The position numbers were made by a program, and so were the translations under genes. The notes below the pieces were generated by a model. It was not told where the DNA came from. It did no database searches and saw nothing but the letters and a program-made list of their open reading frames with translations. From the NCBI GenBank assembly GCA_023055425.1, contig JALGPY010000010.1, positions 19,751,363 through 19,815,362 of the forward strand: a stretch of DNA of 64,000 bases. The letters are read 5' to 3'. This DNA is from Linanthus parryae (lineage: Eukaryota > Streptophyta > Magnoliopsida > Ericales > Polemoniaceae). Shown here piece by piece: positions 1 through 12,919 of the stretch (positions within the stretch are counted from its first letter, which is position 1; every line of letters starts with the position of its first letter).

Positions 1-2450
1 TTGGAATACATGGATTCCATATCGTATCTCATGGCTCCATACCATTTATGAAAGTATGGCGCACTCGTGGCCATCTCATAGGTTATAGGCTCATCACCAT
101 GAGCAACACATCAACGGGGTCATGAGAAATCCATATTTCTCTAGCCTCTTGACATATTTAACTTACGAGGTTCTTGTGTTACCTGAGTAGGTTGCTCCAC
201 AACTCCTTGTGATCCTGCTCATGTTCCATTAGAACGATCAATGTTCTTTTGTGGTTCTTGAACTCCTTCATGTTCTACTGTCCTCCCACTGTTTCTTTTA
301 GAGACAATCTCTATATAAAAACACAGCGGTTCGAGCAACAAAAAATTTGTTCTCGATTGGAGTGTAGAGATAATATCCAATGTTTCCTTAGGATACCCCA
401 CATAGTACATGTAGCCGACTTGGGTTCAAGTTTATCAGTAAACTATTTACATAAACTTCACAACCCAAATTCTTTATGAATGACATACTAGGACACTTCC
501 TAGTCCATATCTCATATGGTGTGTTAATTTAGATGGAACAAGGTTAAGGGCGAAATTTGCTGTAATTGAACATGGCCCTTAAATGTAAACTGGAAGTTCT
601 GTTTGACACATCCCTTTAGACATGCCATTCCATAATGGTGTTCTAGGTAGAGTGGGTTGGGATCGCATACCATACTCCTTTAGATGTTCAAACTATTGGC
701 TTAAGTATTCTCCTCCACGATCCTATCGTAGAGCCATGATACTTTTTCCAAGCTGGCTTTCTACTTCATTCTTAAATTCCTTGAACTCTTCAAAGGATTC
801 TGATTCGTTTCTTCATAAGATACACAAATCCATATTTCTCTGATCCCATCTAGTTAATATGATGAAGTACTAAAAACCACCTTTAGCATTTGTGATTAGC
901 GGCCTACGTACATCAATATGTATGATTCCAAAATATCATATATTTGCCTAATAAATAAGTTTTACATGTCTCATATGATTCAATAATCAAAATTAGTCCA
1001 GAAATACATCCTCATGGAGTCTAGATATGTATTTCTTATTTATGTTGCCTAAACAACAATGCCAAAAATAAGTGAGGTTCATATCATTATATGCAAAACT
1101 CTTGGTTTTATGTTATAGATGAAATTATCATGATCAAGGATATACAATCCACTTAGACAAAAGTGCATTACAGTAATGCATTTTATCAAAATTATTGAAA
1201 CAACATTTATCCATTATTTTTATAAAATATTTTTCTTGTCAAAACAAGAAACTGTGATAATGTCCCTACTCAAAGCAGTGACACAATCGTATTTGTCTAA
1301 TTCATGGATAATTCCAAAATGTATAAATAATTTCCTACGACTAATTCAGCAACCCCTTGCATCATTGCCCTACGTGTACGTTTATTTCTTCCTTATCCAA
1401 CTGTCTACATCTCTTGAGATCCTCCGCATTTCTACAAATGTGAGATCCTCATCTAGTATCATATAATCATGATGATGAGATGGATTGACTTCTATAACAA
1501 AAATACCTAATTTCGAATTCATAATTCCCTTATTATTTCATTTCAGGTACTTTGGGCAGTTTCTCTTCCTCCACACCACCTATGGGACCTTTAAGGTAAC
1601 TTGGTTTTAGCAACAGGCTTGCTTTATCCCATGGGGTCGGCGCAAACCTTTTGCCCTTACCCATGCTGGTAACCATTAACATGTTTTACCTTTAGCCCTT
1701 TATGAGTTCTTTGTATAGCGATTCTCAATCATATTGAGTAAATCACCTTTGAACAAAAACTATAATTGCATCCAATCCAATTCTCGGTCCATTTGGGAGA
1801 ATAACTATTTATTCTTTATCTATTTCATAGATAACTCCCAGTCTCTAAGCTTTCAATCATATTGAAGTAGCTTAGTTGCGCTTCACCTCTTGCTTCAGCA
1901 GTCGCACATTACTAGCTTGTGTCCTCGCGTCATATCTCGATGAATCAAGTCGCCAAACTTTGGCAAGCCCGAACTCATTCCATCTTGATCTTGACGAGTG
2001 CTAAGGAAGAGTGTGCAAATTGAAGCAACACTTCAAGTCTTTCATGTCAAGCTCGCTCTTTGAAAGAGCTTATTTTAATGTATGATCGTATCATACGCCT
2101 CCATAATTCCCATCTTGCTTCCAAAGCTCAGAGTTCATGGAAGCTGACATGAGGCAAGTTACATCCAAAGAAACATTCTTTGATGTTTCTTAGGCTTTAG
2201 TGTGTCTTGGTAGTCCGTGGGAAAAGAACTTTATGTTCTACGATGTACAACATTTTTCCTTTCATTTGAGAATCATTCTCAATTTTATACCAGACTAGAA
2301 ATTTTATTTCAGACAGCTTGGCCTTCCTCAGGACATAAAGTCGCGTTTTGTTTGTTTCATGCCATGGGTATTAAACACAATAGGATTATGTAAAGTATTG
2401 TGACATTGTACTATATTTAATAAGGACTTAAATTATTAACATAGCTCCCA
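1..2450 (-). mobile_element. Degenerate Ty1/copia internal region (gag to integrase/RT junction)
   Basis: Minus-strand translation resembles copia polyprotein in the expected order. At 219-410 a stretch beginning MYYVGYPKETLD matches the link between integrase and reverse transcriptase. At about 600-860 there is an integrase-core remnant, at about 1000-1460 a gag-pre-integrase-like stretch, and at about 1720-2340 gag-like sequence. Every part is broken by stops and frameshifts, so no protein is made. The element is cut by the left edge of the window. The segment around 1765-2000 is similar to 3880-4110, so two copies of one family overlap here. The right limit is approximate. Confidence 0.7.
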
Positions 2451-2459
2451 CTATTTTCC

Positions 2460-3770
2460 TCGGATTAACAACTGTAAATTCACAGGTTGTCAAATGCTTG
2501 AAATAGCTTGAATCAGCTTTCAAAGCCTTGAATCAGTTATCATAGGCTTGAAAATAGTATAACTATTTTCAAGGCCTTGAAACTGGATTCAAAGCCTTGA
2601 AACTATTTAACCGATATGAACATTCTCAGGGGGAGTTCTCTGTAAACTCTTCTAAGTTGATTTCATATCCCTCATTCATATGATTTATTTACTTTTATTT
2701 GATGATGAAAGACAAATTATTCTAAAATTTTTGAACATAAAATATCATCTGTTTGACTATGATTTTGCAGGGAATTTTATTTCCTAGTTTGCAGGGATTG
2801 TTTCCTAATCTGACTTTTGCAGGGAAGGAAATAATTGAGAAGATGATTCTGTGTTTAATCTGACTGGTATGACAGCTTCTCAATCTATTGAAATGAAAGA
2901 TCATGACATTATCTCTGGAGATTGTGATCACTTAACCGTTGGAGAAGATTGTCAAAAAGTCAAAGTTTGTTGCCTACAAAATAGTAGTTTTGTTGCTGAA
3001 AATCTGGGAAGATTTGCAGAGATGTATGAAGTTTAAATAGAGCTCATTTCTAAAGCAACACACACAACACTCAACGGGCAAACAGAGAGATACAAGTCTG
3101 GATTGACAAAAATCAAAGAAGATCATCAATCTCACAATCCATTTCACAGAAGTTCATTGCATACTTCACTGCAGTTTCCACACTCTAGTGTTCTTCTGTA
3201 TTGTGCTTTATTGGTAGTTCATTTCTGTAATATTCTATCTTTATTCTCGAGGATTGTTCAAAGTAAAAAATAGAGAATTCTTAGTTAATCTGTTAGCTAG
3301 AGCATGTACTAGATAGGTTAGGGAGAACCACAAGCTGTAACAGAGTAAGGCATCTCTCAGTGCTTGAGATGTAGGGCTTAACTTTTGATTAATAAGAATT
3401 GTGTTGAAAATCCTGCAGGGATCATATCCCTGAGGTAGAGATTAGGTCCAAGTGGACTGAACTCTATAAATCACTTGTCTATTGCATTTACAGTTTCTTT
3501 ACTTATTCAATTTTTACAGCATTCAAACTTGTCTGTTTTTCGAGGGTTTGAAACTCTTTTCAAGGCCTTGAAAAAGACTTGACTGATCTGTTCCAAACTA
3601 TATTTCATTCCAAAGGCTTGAACTTGTTTTAAAGGCCTTGAACTTTACTAGCTTTCACAAGATCTTATTATCTTAGCAAGTTTTACAACATACTCTATTC
3701 AACCCCCCCCCCCTTCTCGAGTATCTTAGCTGCATTACCACCTGCACACTCACACTTTCAACAACCCTCC
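2460..3770 (+). mobile_element. LTR-like sequence, possibly a solo LTR of a second copia family
   Basis: This block separates two copia gag fragments and has LTR-like traits on the plus strand. There is a purine-rich CAGGGGGAGTT at about 2628, a TATA-like TTTAAATAGAG at about 3030, and near the right end a poly-C tract after CTATTCAA at about 3700, as in the 3' ends of some plant LTRs. The motif CAAAGCCTTGAA recurs at both ends (about 2510-2610 and 3555-3640). I could not fix a TG...CA pair or a target duplication, so identity and limits are tentative. Confidence 0.4.
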
Positions 3771-4559
3771 ATATTAATGTGGAAAATATCATCATATTTT
3801 CTAGTGTGCCAAGATCCATATTTCACTTCTCTTGAGCTTGCTTTGCCAAATCACCCAAAATTAGTTATTTAGGTAGGAACAATTCCAATTGCATCCCATG
3901 AAACTCTTGGTTCAATTGGGCAAATATCTCCTTATTTATCCATCACATGGATAATCCCATTGGTTGCCTCTAGGATTTTAATCTTATTAAAACCACGTAG
4001 TTGCGTCCAACCTCTTACTTAAACAGTTGCACATTACTTGCTTGTGCCATTGCAACACACCTATGACAAACCAAGTCGCCCTGCTTTGGCACGCACGAGC
4101 TTGGTGATCATGATGATGATGATTGTTTAAGTAACGAGAAGGCAAAACGCAATATTTATATTGAGGTATTTTTCTTTTCCAATTTTAATTGTTTCGTTGA
4201 TCCATATCAACTGATCTACTTATTTTGAGTTGGGCAAACTCACAAATAAAAGATCTGGGTTGTAATTATCTTATTATCAATATTGCATGCAACAACCATA
4301 CACCAACAATAAAATAATAAGACAATGAATAAACAACCACAAACAAAATTAAATATGATATGGATATGGCCTCTAAAATAAGATATTTTCAAGCCAATGA
4401 GAATATCTATGAACCCTAAAATTAGCAAGCTCATCTCCATGTTACCCCATCTTTTGGTCCATGCTCCATTGCTTGTGGAAAGCTCCATGCTCCTTAGCCT
4501 TGTGGAATGCTCCATCTTGTGGTTTCTTTAATTCTTTAGGCTTCTTCTTCTCCATCTTT
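3771..4559 (-). mobile_element. Second copia gag fragment, same family as 1-2450
   Basis: The stretch 3880-4110 aligns by eye with 1765-2000, including the shared AACCAAGTCGCC. It adjoins the LTR at 4560-6013 in the order expected for a minus-strand copia element (5' LTR at the right, then gag). No open frame survives. Confidence 0.55.
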
Positions 4560-6013
4560 ACTATCATCTATTTTATCTAATAATAGCTAGCATCTATACT
4601 AAATAAAAAGATCTAACAAGTTGAGAAGAAGACCTCCTCGCAGGCCGTAAAACCTAATTAACTTTGGGTTCTCCTGTGATGACTTCTCACGTGAAATAGT
4701 ATTCACGTCTCTATGGATAGTCCACTCCTAGGATTGAAACCGGGTATTCCAACACCTTGTGCTAGCTAGGAATCTATTCAAGAAGAAGAAGAAGAAGAAG
4801 AAGAAGAAGAAGAAGAAGAAGAAGAAGAAGAAGAAGAAGATCACACAAGGAACCCCATAGAGGGGCTCGACCCTCTTTGTGGCCGACGGGGTAGTGGTAG
4901 TCCCAAGGGGATTCGGCCTCCTTGGGATTTTCTCTCTATCCTTGCTTTTCTCTCCCACTCAATGTGTTATGAGCATTAGTTTTGGAAGGAATCTAGGAGT
5001 GTCCTTTATATAGTCCAACAACTCCTTGTTGACTGCATAAAAGTCCCTATTCTAATCATGTCCATACATGAATTGATCAAACTTGAAAATTATTCCTACT
5101 AAGTTTGAAAGTAGTTGCGCATTGATCCTTCTAACTAATTAATCATATTAATTATTTTCAAGTCCGGTCTAATCCATAGGGAGTGTCACCCCATAGGTTT
5201 CTACTTAGTTTGTAGTAACTTATTACTAACACGGAGCAGTGCCTAGCAACACATCCATGTCACCCAACTAATAGAAATAAGTCAGTGATCTCGACAAACC
5301 TTGTGCCCAATATCACATATTGTATTATCCCTTTGTCTCCAATCCGGATTGGACACGAGACATAATAGTCACACTGGTATATCCAATCCATAGTTTCTCG
5401 ATCCTGGGAATAGGCTTATGCAAGCAGATAACATCAATTTCTCCATATTGATTTATCTGAGTCTGGCCTGACATTCAATAGGCCTCATCCCTCGAGTGGC
5501 CATGGATATTTTCTCACATTATGTGGGAGGGACAAATCCTCTCGGCGTCACTACGATCTCTAAGCTTGCTTCCTATCATGCCCGATAACTATCTTTATAG
5601 TTGCCCGGTTAAGGTGCAACGTTGGATAACATCAAAGCATGATATTTCACAACTAGAGTATCTAGTGACTTCAAGTCTAAGGATTACAATATTATTAGCA
5701 CTATGAGAAGCGATTGTGACTTTGACATAATCTAATGTAATCTTCTCGTTGTGGGTCAATCCAGTATGTCATTACTCCTAATGCATACCCATGTGTTAGA
5801 CTTGATATCTCCATATCAATCTACACACATACTAGTCTATATTTGATTGTCCTATTAACCAATATAATGGACTAGGGATAGTTAAGATAAACAACACATT
5901 GTATCTAAGGACTTCATTATATTAAATATCACAATAATTAATAAATGGATATTCTAGTCAAAACATCGTTCATACTAAATATAGATTGCCTCTAGGGCAC
6001 CTATTCCAATACA
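4560..6013 (-). mobile_element. Copia LTR (5' LTR of the minus-strand element to its left)
   Basis: It is homologous over most of its length to the LTR at 11476-12919: shared blocks include TATGGATAGTCCA-like text near 4711, the TATATAGTCCAACAACTCC near 5010 and GATTGCCTCTAGGGCA near 5985. Read on the minus strand it begins TGTATTGGAATAG, close to TGTTGGAATAG in the sister LTR. The left limit is approximate. It contains an expanded AAG microsatellite where the sister copy has a CT microsatellite further in. Confidence 0.65.
4781..4840. repeat. (AAG)n microsatellite
   Basis: Twenty nearly uninterrupted AAG units inside the copia LTR. The apparent poly-Phe reading frame across it is an artefact. 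Confidence 0.95.
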
Positions 6014-6560
6014 GAGTTCATGGGAAAGTGAATATCCCTCATGACATAATTTGGATTTTTGATTGCCCAAGCTAGAAGAGTGGCAACAAGTTTTTTGTGC
6101 ACCTCAATGAAGTCAGCATATTACTAAGATTAGTCAAATTCGAAAAACCTTGTGTTCAAAATTTGAAATTGAACGTGGATTTTGCTCTCTCCAACCACTC
6201 TGCAGCTGTTGATTGTGTCTGTGGGGACCATGATGGGAGGTGGGTGTGGGGATTCCAAACAGGAGTAATGTGCAGTGTTGAGTGGTGAGATCTTGGCAGG
6301 TTTGGAGGACTCGGCTGCTGCAGATGATTTGAATCTAACTAATTTAGTTGTAGAATCCAATTCGCAAGAAGCTGTGCAGATAGTCAACAAGAGGGATCCA
6401 TCTCTTCCTTTTTAGGGTTTTGTGCAGAGAATCCAATTTCTATTAATCAAGACTGATAGATCTTTGATAAAAATTTATAGGGAAGCGAATTTGGTTGCAG
6501 ATGGTGTAGCTGGGTTAAAGCTTGTAAATTCTATGGATAGATGTAAGTATATCAACCTCC
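6014..6560 (+). mobile_element. LINE 3' fragment with RNase H-like remnant
   Basis: The plus strand reads, with frameshifts, KLNVDFALSNHSAAVDCV followed by a GDHDGRWVWGF-like block, then a LTNLVVESNSQEAVQIVN-like helix region and REANLVADGVAG. This is the order of the RNase H domain at the C-terminus of plant L1-type LINE ORF2. It is broken and lacks the rest of ORF2. Confidence 0.6.
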
Positions 6561-6823
6561 TTTTTTAGTTTTATTTTTGATGAACCTATCAACCTCCTTA
6601 TCAATGTCTAAAGTTGTTAGAATTGGATCAGGAGAGAGTGGGTTGTATTAGGTTGTAGTTTGGGCTTAGGCCCTTTGTTTTGCCCAAAAAAAGTATAACA
6701 AGACAAACAAAATTGGATAGAGGTGGATAACACATCCACAGTCTAAATCCTTTTACTACCCCAAGACGACGTAAGCCCATAATAAAAAGAAACCTCCACT
6801 CTTTTTGGGTTGCTGAAAGCCCA
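6561..6823. other. Short spacer, nothing coding seen
   Basis: AT-rich sequence with a purine-rich stretch near 6690. It may be the 3' untranslated end of the LINE fragment to the left or the 5' end of the LINE to the right. No open frame or repeat was recognised. Confidence 0.4.
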
Positions 6824-7285
6824 ATGAATCTATCTAGGTCGGACAAACCTGGAAAAAATATTAGTCCGATTGCAGAGGTGAGTCTATATCGGGTCTTCAA
6901 CAACTTTGTAACTTTGAAGAGGAAATCGGAAGAAAGGGTTCTGAATTCATCTCCGGGGGAGAAAATGATAAGGTTCGCTGACACGGAAGGCTCAATTGAG
7001 GTGAGGCGACAGTTAGATTTTACAGAAGAAGAATACAGATATGTTCTACTAGCAGAAGAGACTCTGAAAATGAATCAAGCTCCTTCACAATCTATCCCAG
7101 GCATCCATGTCAGAATCACTGAATGGGTGGAGAGAGAGGTGACTTTTTCTCGACCAGACTTAAGCAAAGATGACTACATATATGATCAATATAGGGATGA
7201 ATTTGATAAGATGATGGGTATTGATAAAGATAGTGCTGAAAAGGTGGTGGTGGCTGACCTCAAACAACCACAAGGAAAATGTTAG
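6824..7285 (+). pseudogene. LINE ORF1-like open frame
   Basis: An open frame of 153 codons lies directly upstream of a LINE endonuclease-like region on the same strand, the position of ORF1. The product is charged and shows no zinc knuckle that I can see. Its C-terminus (ends PQGKC) sits at the start of the next domain. Assignment rests on position, not on a recognised domain, and a captured host fragment cannot be excluded. Confidence 0.4.
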
Positions 7286-8446
7286 TGGACTCTTCGAACT
7301 GTCATGGAGTAGGGCAACCCCTGACATTCCAGCAATTGAGAGGGATTTGTAGCTCCCATCGTCCAAGCTTGGTTCTTGACGGAAACCAAGAATAAGAGAC
7401 ATAAGATGTTGGTTCTGCAAAGAAGAATGAGATCTCCACATACTGTGGTAGTTAATCCGGAAGGTCAATCAGGTGGCCTTGCTTTATAGTGGATGAATGA
7501 TCTGAATGTTTAGGTGTTATTTAGCTCTAGATATATGATAGATATTAACATAGAAGAGGAGAATGGTAATAGTGAAAATTGGATTTTTATTATGGTTGTC
7601 CTAGACTGAAAGATGGAAGAAGATTGTGGATGGAAGTCTCCCAGATTACTTCAAGCTGGGAGGGGGCATAGGTCCTTTGTGGGGATCTAAATGAGATTTC
7701 TAATCCAAGTGAAATTCAGGGGGAATATTCAACTAAAAATTAGAGGATAGCTAGATTTACTCAACAAATTTCTAATTGGGGAGTGATGGAATTGGAAGGG
7801 AAGGGACTCGACTACACTTGGTCTAACAACAGATGTGAGGGTAATGTGAGAGATAAGCTTGATAGAGTTGTCACTTTACCTTCTTGGAGACTGAATCACC
7901 CAAAAGCTACTCTTATAGGTAATGGTTGGATCTGATCATTGCCCTTTGGTGATTGATATTGAACCCGGGGGAAAGATTAGGCCCTACTGCTTTAAATTTG
8001 AAGAGAGGTGGATATCACAACCACAGTTTAAATCAGTAGTGGACAAGAGTCTTAATGAAGAGGTGGAAGGATCAGCCATGTTCAAGCTCAACTCCAATCT
8101 CCAGAAGTGCATAACAGAAGCTACCCTCAAAGGAGAATTAAAGAATTGCAATCTCAAATCTTTGCAATCCAGAAGCTACCCTCAAAGCCTGAGCTAGAAT
8201 GTCAACAAAAAGCTTTGAGAATTGAGCTTCAAAAGGATATCATTAAAGAAGAGCAATAATGGTTGCAGAGATCTAGATTGCAATATTTCAAAGAGGGAGA
8301 TAAAAATACCAGATTTTTCTTTGCATCCACTATCCAAAGAAGAAGCAGGAATGCTATCATAAAGATAAAAGACGCAGAAGGGAATTGGATTACTGGAGAA
8401 GTTGAAATTGAAATCCTCTTCAGAAAATACTTTATTGACCTATGAC
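7283..8446 (+). pseudogene. LINE ORF2 endonuclease and start of RT, degenerate
   Basis: The first residues read like the L1 APE endonuclease start (SSNCHGVGQPLTFQQL, then a SSHRPSLVLDGNQ-like strand). At 7922-7960 the frame reads VGSDHCPLVIDIEP, the SDH motif of the APE-type endonuclease. At 8263-8445 it reads SRLQYFKEGDKNTRFFF, the conserved block just before the reverse transcriptase. Several stops and frame changes interrupt it. The RT core is absent because a gypsy fragment begins at about 8450; LINE sequence resumes at 13416. Confidence 0.75.
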
Positions 8447-9061
8447 AAACCAAGTCTGCCCAAATTTACCCACAAGTCGGGTATTAATAGCTAGAAAGTC
8501 AATGTTTGCCAAAAATGGCAAAATTCTAAAACTGGCCCTAAATTATAGGCCTTATTGAAATAATCACGCAGATGGAATACTTGACTAAAATCCGTCTTAA
8601 AACCAAGCCAAAATACGAAAAGGAAAAAATGCCAAAAATAGCAAAAAAATATCTTTGAAGCTTTCGTTGACTGGTCAAACGGACTTTTTTGGGACTGAAA
8701 TGTTGCGAGATGGGGCCAAGCCCATCCTTCTTGTCTGTCTCGCCGAGAGCTTCCCGAAAACATGCTGTGATTGTCATTCTGATACCTGTAGCTCAAGTTA
8801 CCCCCAAAAAAGTGTGGCGTAACCAAAAATGACGATTTCCCCCTCTTTTGCACTCGTCCTCCCCTTTGTGGTAGAGAAGTCCCAAATTGGTCGTGTCTGA
8901 TAAATCGGCCTCATCTGATTCATCCGATCCTGCATTTGTCTCCCCTGGTTGGAAAGAACTCGTCCTCGAGTTCACTCCTTCGTCTTCAGAATCCACAAAG
9001 CACCGCGTGAAGGGCTTGACATTAAACACGTCGGACGTCTTCAGATGACTAGGCAGTCGCA

Positions 9062-10178
9062 ACCGCTAGGCATTGTCATTGATCTTCTTCACAATCTCGC
9101 AAGGTCCAATCTTCCTGTCCTTAAACTTATTGTATTCGCCCACACGAAAACGATCACGAGTCAACACAGCCCATACATAATCACCAACATCAAAAAGTAC
9201 CTGACGACGATGCTTGTCGACCCGCTCCTTGTACTTGCTATTGCTCTCCTCAATCTTGCTCTTCACTTGGTCATGAATGTTCTTCAAACGTTATGGCATC
9301 CCCTCAGCCTTAGGATGAACACGCCCCACACGTGGAATAGGAGCCAAGTCCAATACCCCTGACGGGTTCAGACCATAGACAATCTGGGAAGGACTCATCC
9401 CAATGGTCCTGCTCACTGACCTGTTATAAGCAAACTCCGCATGAGCAAGCGCCAAATCCCACTACTTTGGCTTGGAACCTGCCAAACACCTGAGAAGATT
9501 CCCCACGCTGCGATTCACTAACTTGGTATGCCCGCCGGTCTGCGGGTGATACGCACTGCTGAAGTTCAGCTGAGTACCCAATTTCTCCCAAAGGCTCTTC
9601 CAGAATCGGCTCATGAACTTCGTGTCACGATCAGAAGTGATGGATCGTGTCACCCCATGCAACTTCACAACTTCTCTGAAATAAAGATGGGCTATTCGCA
9701 GTCCATCCATGGTCTTCCGGCATGGTACAAAATGTGCCTTCTTGGAAAACCTGTCAACAACAACAAGGACAGAATCTGCCTCTCTCTGGGTGCAGGGTAA
9801 GCCAAGCACGAAATCCATACTAACATCAAACCAAGGCGTCCCAGAGACATGTAAAGGAGTGTAAAGACCTGCATTAGTGAGAGCTCCCTTCGAACGCTGA
9901 CACACATAACAACAGTCCACATAGTGTGCCACATCCGCACCCAAATTTGGCCAATAAAAGTCAGCAGACAGAAGAGCCAACGTCTTGTCTCTACCAAAGT
10001 TCCCTTTCTGGTGGAGCTCCCTGATAATCTGCTGCCGCAAAGAACAATCTGGAATGCACAAACGCCATCGTAGAAACAGATAACCATTGTGCAAAACAAA
10101 ATCATGGCGCTGACTAGAAGTTACCTCAGATCTTCCCGAAGGAAGGGTCAGCTTCATACAACTCTGCAAATGCCTCAA
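9062..10178 (-). pseudogene. Gypsy integrase, catalytic Glu replaced
   Basis: The HHCC zinc region (HYVDCCYVCQRSKG) is followed by the catalytic core. The first Asp lies in DVSMDFVLG and the second in TSDRDTKFMS. The third acidic residue should be the Glu of the GQTE-type motif; here the frame reads GGHTKLVNRS, with Lys in its place. The C-terminal part (DVGDYVWAVL to about 9066) continues after a frame break as LRLPSHLKTSDVFNVK (9062-9020). Loss of the acidic residue alone would stop strand transfer. Confidence 0.75.
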
Positions 10179-10216
10179 ACCCAGGAACTTGGTTGCTCAT
10201 AGAGGTAAGAAGCATA

Positions 10217-11460
10217 TTACGATGAATCAAAGCATCGACTACCCTGCTTCAATGCAAAGGTGAATTCCTGCAAATAGGCCACCCACTTGGCATGTCGTCT
10301 ACTCAGCTTGTGATGCCCATTAACGTATTTCAAAGCCTCATTATCAGTAAACAAGATGAACTCTTCCTGCACTAAAGGTCTGAATAATGGCGTATAACTC
10401 CAGTTCATAAATTGAGTAATTCTTCCTGGGCCCGGACAGCTTCTCACTGAAAAATGCAATCGGATGCCCTGCCTGACTTAGAACGCCCCCAATGCCCAAA
10501 CCTGAGGCATCACAGTTAACCTCGAACATCTTGTCAAAATCAGGGAGGGCAAGAACTTGTGCCTCTTTCATCCTCTTCTTAACCAGATTGAAACTGGCCT
10601 CTGCTTCATCTTTCCACTTGAAATCACGCCCTTTCAAACACTCAAAGATGGGTTCCACCAAAGTACTGAAATTCCTGATGAATCTACGGTAGAACGACGC
10701 TAACCATGGAAACTGCGCACATCGTGCAGCGTCTTAGGCCTAGGCCGGTCCACAATTTCCCCAATCTTCGAAGGATATGCATGTATACCATCTGTAGCCA
10801 CGATGAATCCCAAAAATTGCATAGAAGTAGTGAAAATGAAGCACTTCTTCCTGTTAATGAACATATTCTCTGCCTTCAATGCTTCAAAGACTGCTCGCAG
10901 ATGCCCAAAGTGAACAGACCATGTAGGACTGTAAATAAGAATGTCATCGAAATAAATGACAACAAACTTCCCAATGAAAGGCTCCAGAACCCGATGCATG
11001 AACCGCATGAACGTGCTAGGCGCGTTGGAGAGGCCGAAAGGTATCACCATCCATTCGTACAACCCATGCTGCTTCTTAAATGTGGTTTTCCATTCGTCTC
11101 CCTGTTTTATCCGAATCTGATAGTATCCACTCTTGAGGTCAATTTTTGAGAAAACCTTACAGCCGGACAGTTGATCTAGCATGATCCAGCCGCGGTATGG
11201 GAAACATGTACTTCACAGTGATCCGATTGATGGCTCTGCTATCAACACACATGCGTCAAGAACCATCCTTCTTTGGAACTAACAGGGCAGGTACTGCGCA
11301 AGCACTCATACTCTCCCTGATGTAACCCCTCTCAAGTAATTGGACCACCTGTCTCTGCAACTCTTATTCTTCCTTCGAACTGAGACGATAGGCAGGTTTG
11401 TTTGGCAGACTAAAACCTGGAACTAGGTATATCTGGTGCTGGATATCCGTCAATGGTGGC
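10217..11460 (-). pseudogene. Gypsy reverse transcriptase and RNase H
   Basis: The RT block 11182-10700 is open: [13 protein letters not shown], then [16 protein letters not shown] and the catalytic [12 protein letters not shown]. RNase H follows ([29 protein letters not shown]) but is split between two frames at about 10350-10460. Upstream of 11182 RT sequence continues in broken frames ([16 protein letters not shown]) up to the copia LTR. Confidence 0.75.
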
Positions 11461-11475
11461 AACCCAGGAGGGAAG

Positions 11476-11816
11476 TGTAGGGTTTTGATCATGAATACTC
11501 AACGGAAGAAAGAATTATCCATTCAAGACCCTCCAAGTATCACAGGAAGAGAATCATAACGATGGTAAAGGAAGAAACAAGTAACACACCTTAGAGATCT
11601 CATGTGATGACTTGTAATGTAAATTGCGTCATGTCTCTACGGTTGATCCACGCCTAGGTTTGATGTCTAGATCTTCCTACTCCTTTGTGCTAGCTTGGAC
11701 CGGAGAAAGAGGAAGAAGAAATCACGCAACGAGAATCAAATAGGAGGCTCGGCCTCTCTTTGATGGCTGACGGGTAGGGGGCGGGCGGCTAGGGGCGGTC
11801 GGCCTCTAGTTGTCTT

Positions 11817-11858
<42 letters not shown>

Positions 11859-12919
11859 GTTTCCTTCCCACTCAACTTATGTTATGAGCATTAGTATTGG
11901 AAGGAAGCTAGGAGCATCATTTATATAGTCCAACAACTCCTTGTCAACTACCTAAAGGCCCTTCCTAATCCTACATGAATTCGGATTAGTCCCTTCCTTG
12001 CATATTAGTCCTACTAAGTTTGCAAGCTGTTGCAAAGTGATCCTTCCAATTGATTAATCATATTAATTAATTCCCAAATATAGTTCAACCTTATTGGGAG
12101 TGTGACCCCATAGGTTCTATCTAGTTGGTAGCAACAATTTGCTAATATGGAGCGGTCTCTAGCAAGACATCCATTCTAGCCAAATAATAGAATAGTCATC
12201 CGACAAACCTTTTGCAAGTAATTGTCACATCCCTTTGTCCCCATACCCGGATTGGAAACGAGACATACAAGTCACACTCGTATATCCAATCCATAGTTTA
12301 TCGATCCTGGGAATAGCCTTATTCGTGCAAATAACATCAATATCCTATATTGATTTATTTTAATCTGGCCAAACATTCCATAAGCACTATCCCTCGAGTG
12401 ACCTAGGATATTTTATCCGGTTATGTGGGAGGGAAAAATTCTATATACGTCTACTACGATTTCTAAGCTTGCTTCTTATTGTATCTGGTACGCGCTTTTA
12501 TAGCTACCCAGTCACGGTGTAGCGTGCGACGCTACCAATATCACAATAATCCACATCTAGACAATCTAGTGACTTCAAGTCTAAGGATGAAAATACCGTT
12601 GTCACCACGAGAAGCTCTTGTGACTTTACATATCATGTATGAAGCCTTCTCGGAGATGGGTCAATCTAGCATGACATTACCCTTAATGCAAACCCATGTG
12701 TTGGATCATGATATCTCCATATCAATAAAACCCCATACTAGTCTATAGATGATTGTCCCACTTAATCATTATAATGGACTACGAATATTTAAGATAAAAA
12801 AACACAATTGTAAATCTAAGGACTTCATTATATTAAATATTCAATAATAATACAATGAATATTCTAGCCATAATAAGTTCATACTAAAATAGATTGCCTC
12901 TAGGGCATCTATTCCAACA
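11476..12919 (-). mobile_element. Copia LTR (3' LTR of a truncated minus-strand element)
   Basis: On the minus strand it begins TGTTGGAATAGATGCCC at 12919 and ends ACCCTACA at 11476, about 1444 bp. It is preceded by a polypurine tract (GTGCAAGTGGGAGACTG, 12920-12936 on the plus strand) and by the 3' end of pol, so it is a 3' LTR. It is homologous to 4560-6013. The left base pair of the TG/CA ends is inferred from that comparison and the flank. Confidence 0.75.
11819..11855. repeat. (CT)n microsatellite
   Basis: About 18 CT units inside the copia LTR. Confidence 0.9.

Larger units (their letters stand above)
8450..11475 (-). mobile_element. Ty3/gypsy pol remnant (probably chromovirus-like)
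   Basis: Minus-strand pol in the usual order RT (about 11460-10690), RNase H (10661-10217), integrase (10178-9400) and an integrase C-terminal stretch (9287-9062), followed by about 600 bp of probable 3' end or LTR sequence (8450-9060). It is truncated in the N-terminal part of RT, where a copia LTR abuts at 11476. It lies between two halves of a LINE, so it is either nested in that LINE or joined by rearrangement. Confidence 0.75.

Noticed and set aside
4728..4958. Frame with a poly-Phe run
   Set aside because: Translation of the AAG microsatellite in a copia LTR.
8440..8457. 18-bp identity between the LINE/gypsy junction and copia gag at about 4048
   Set aside because: Too short to distinguish a tiny copia fragment from chance; the flanks diverge at once.
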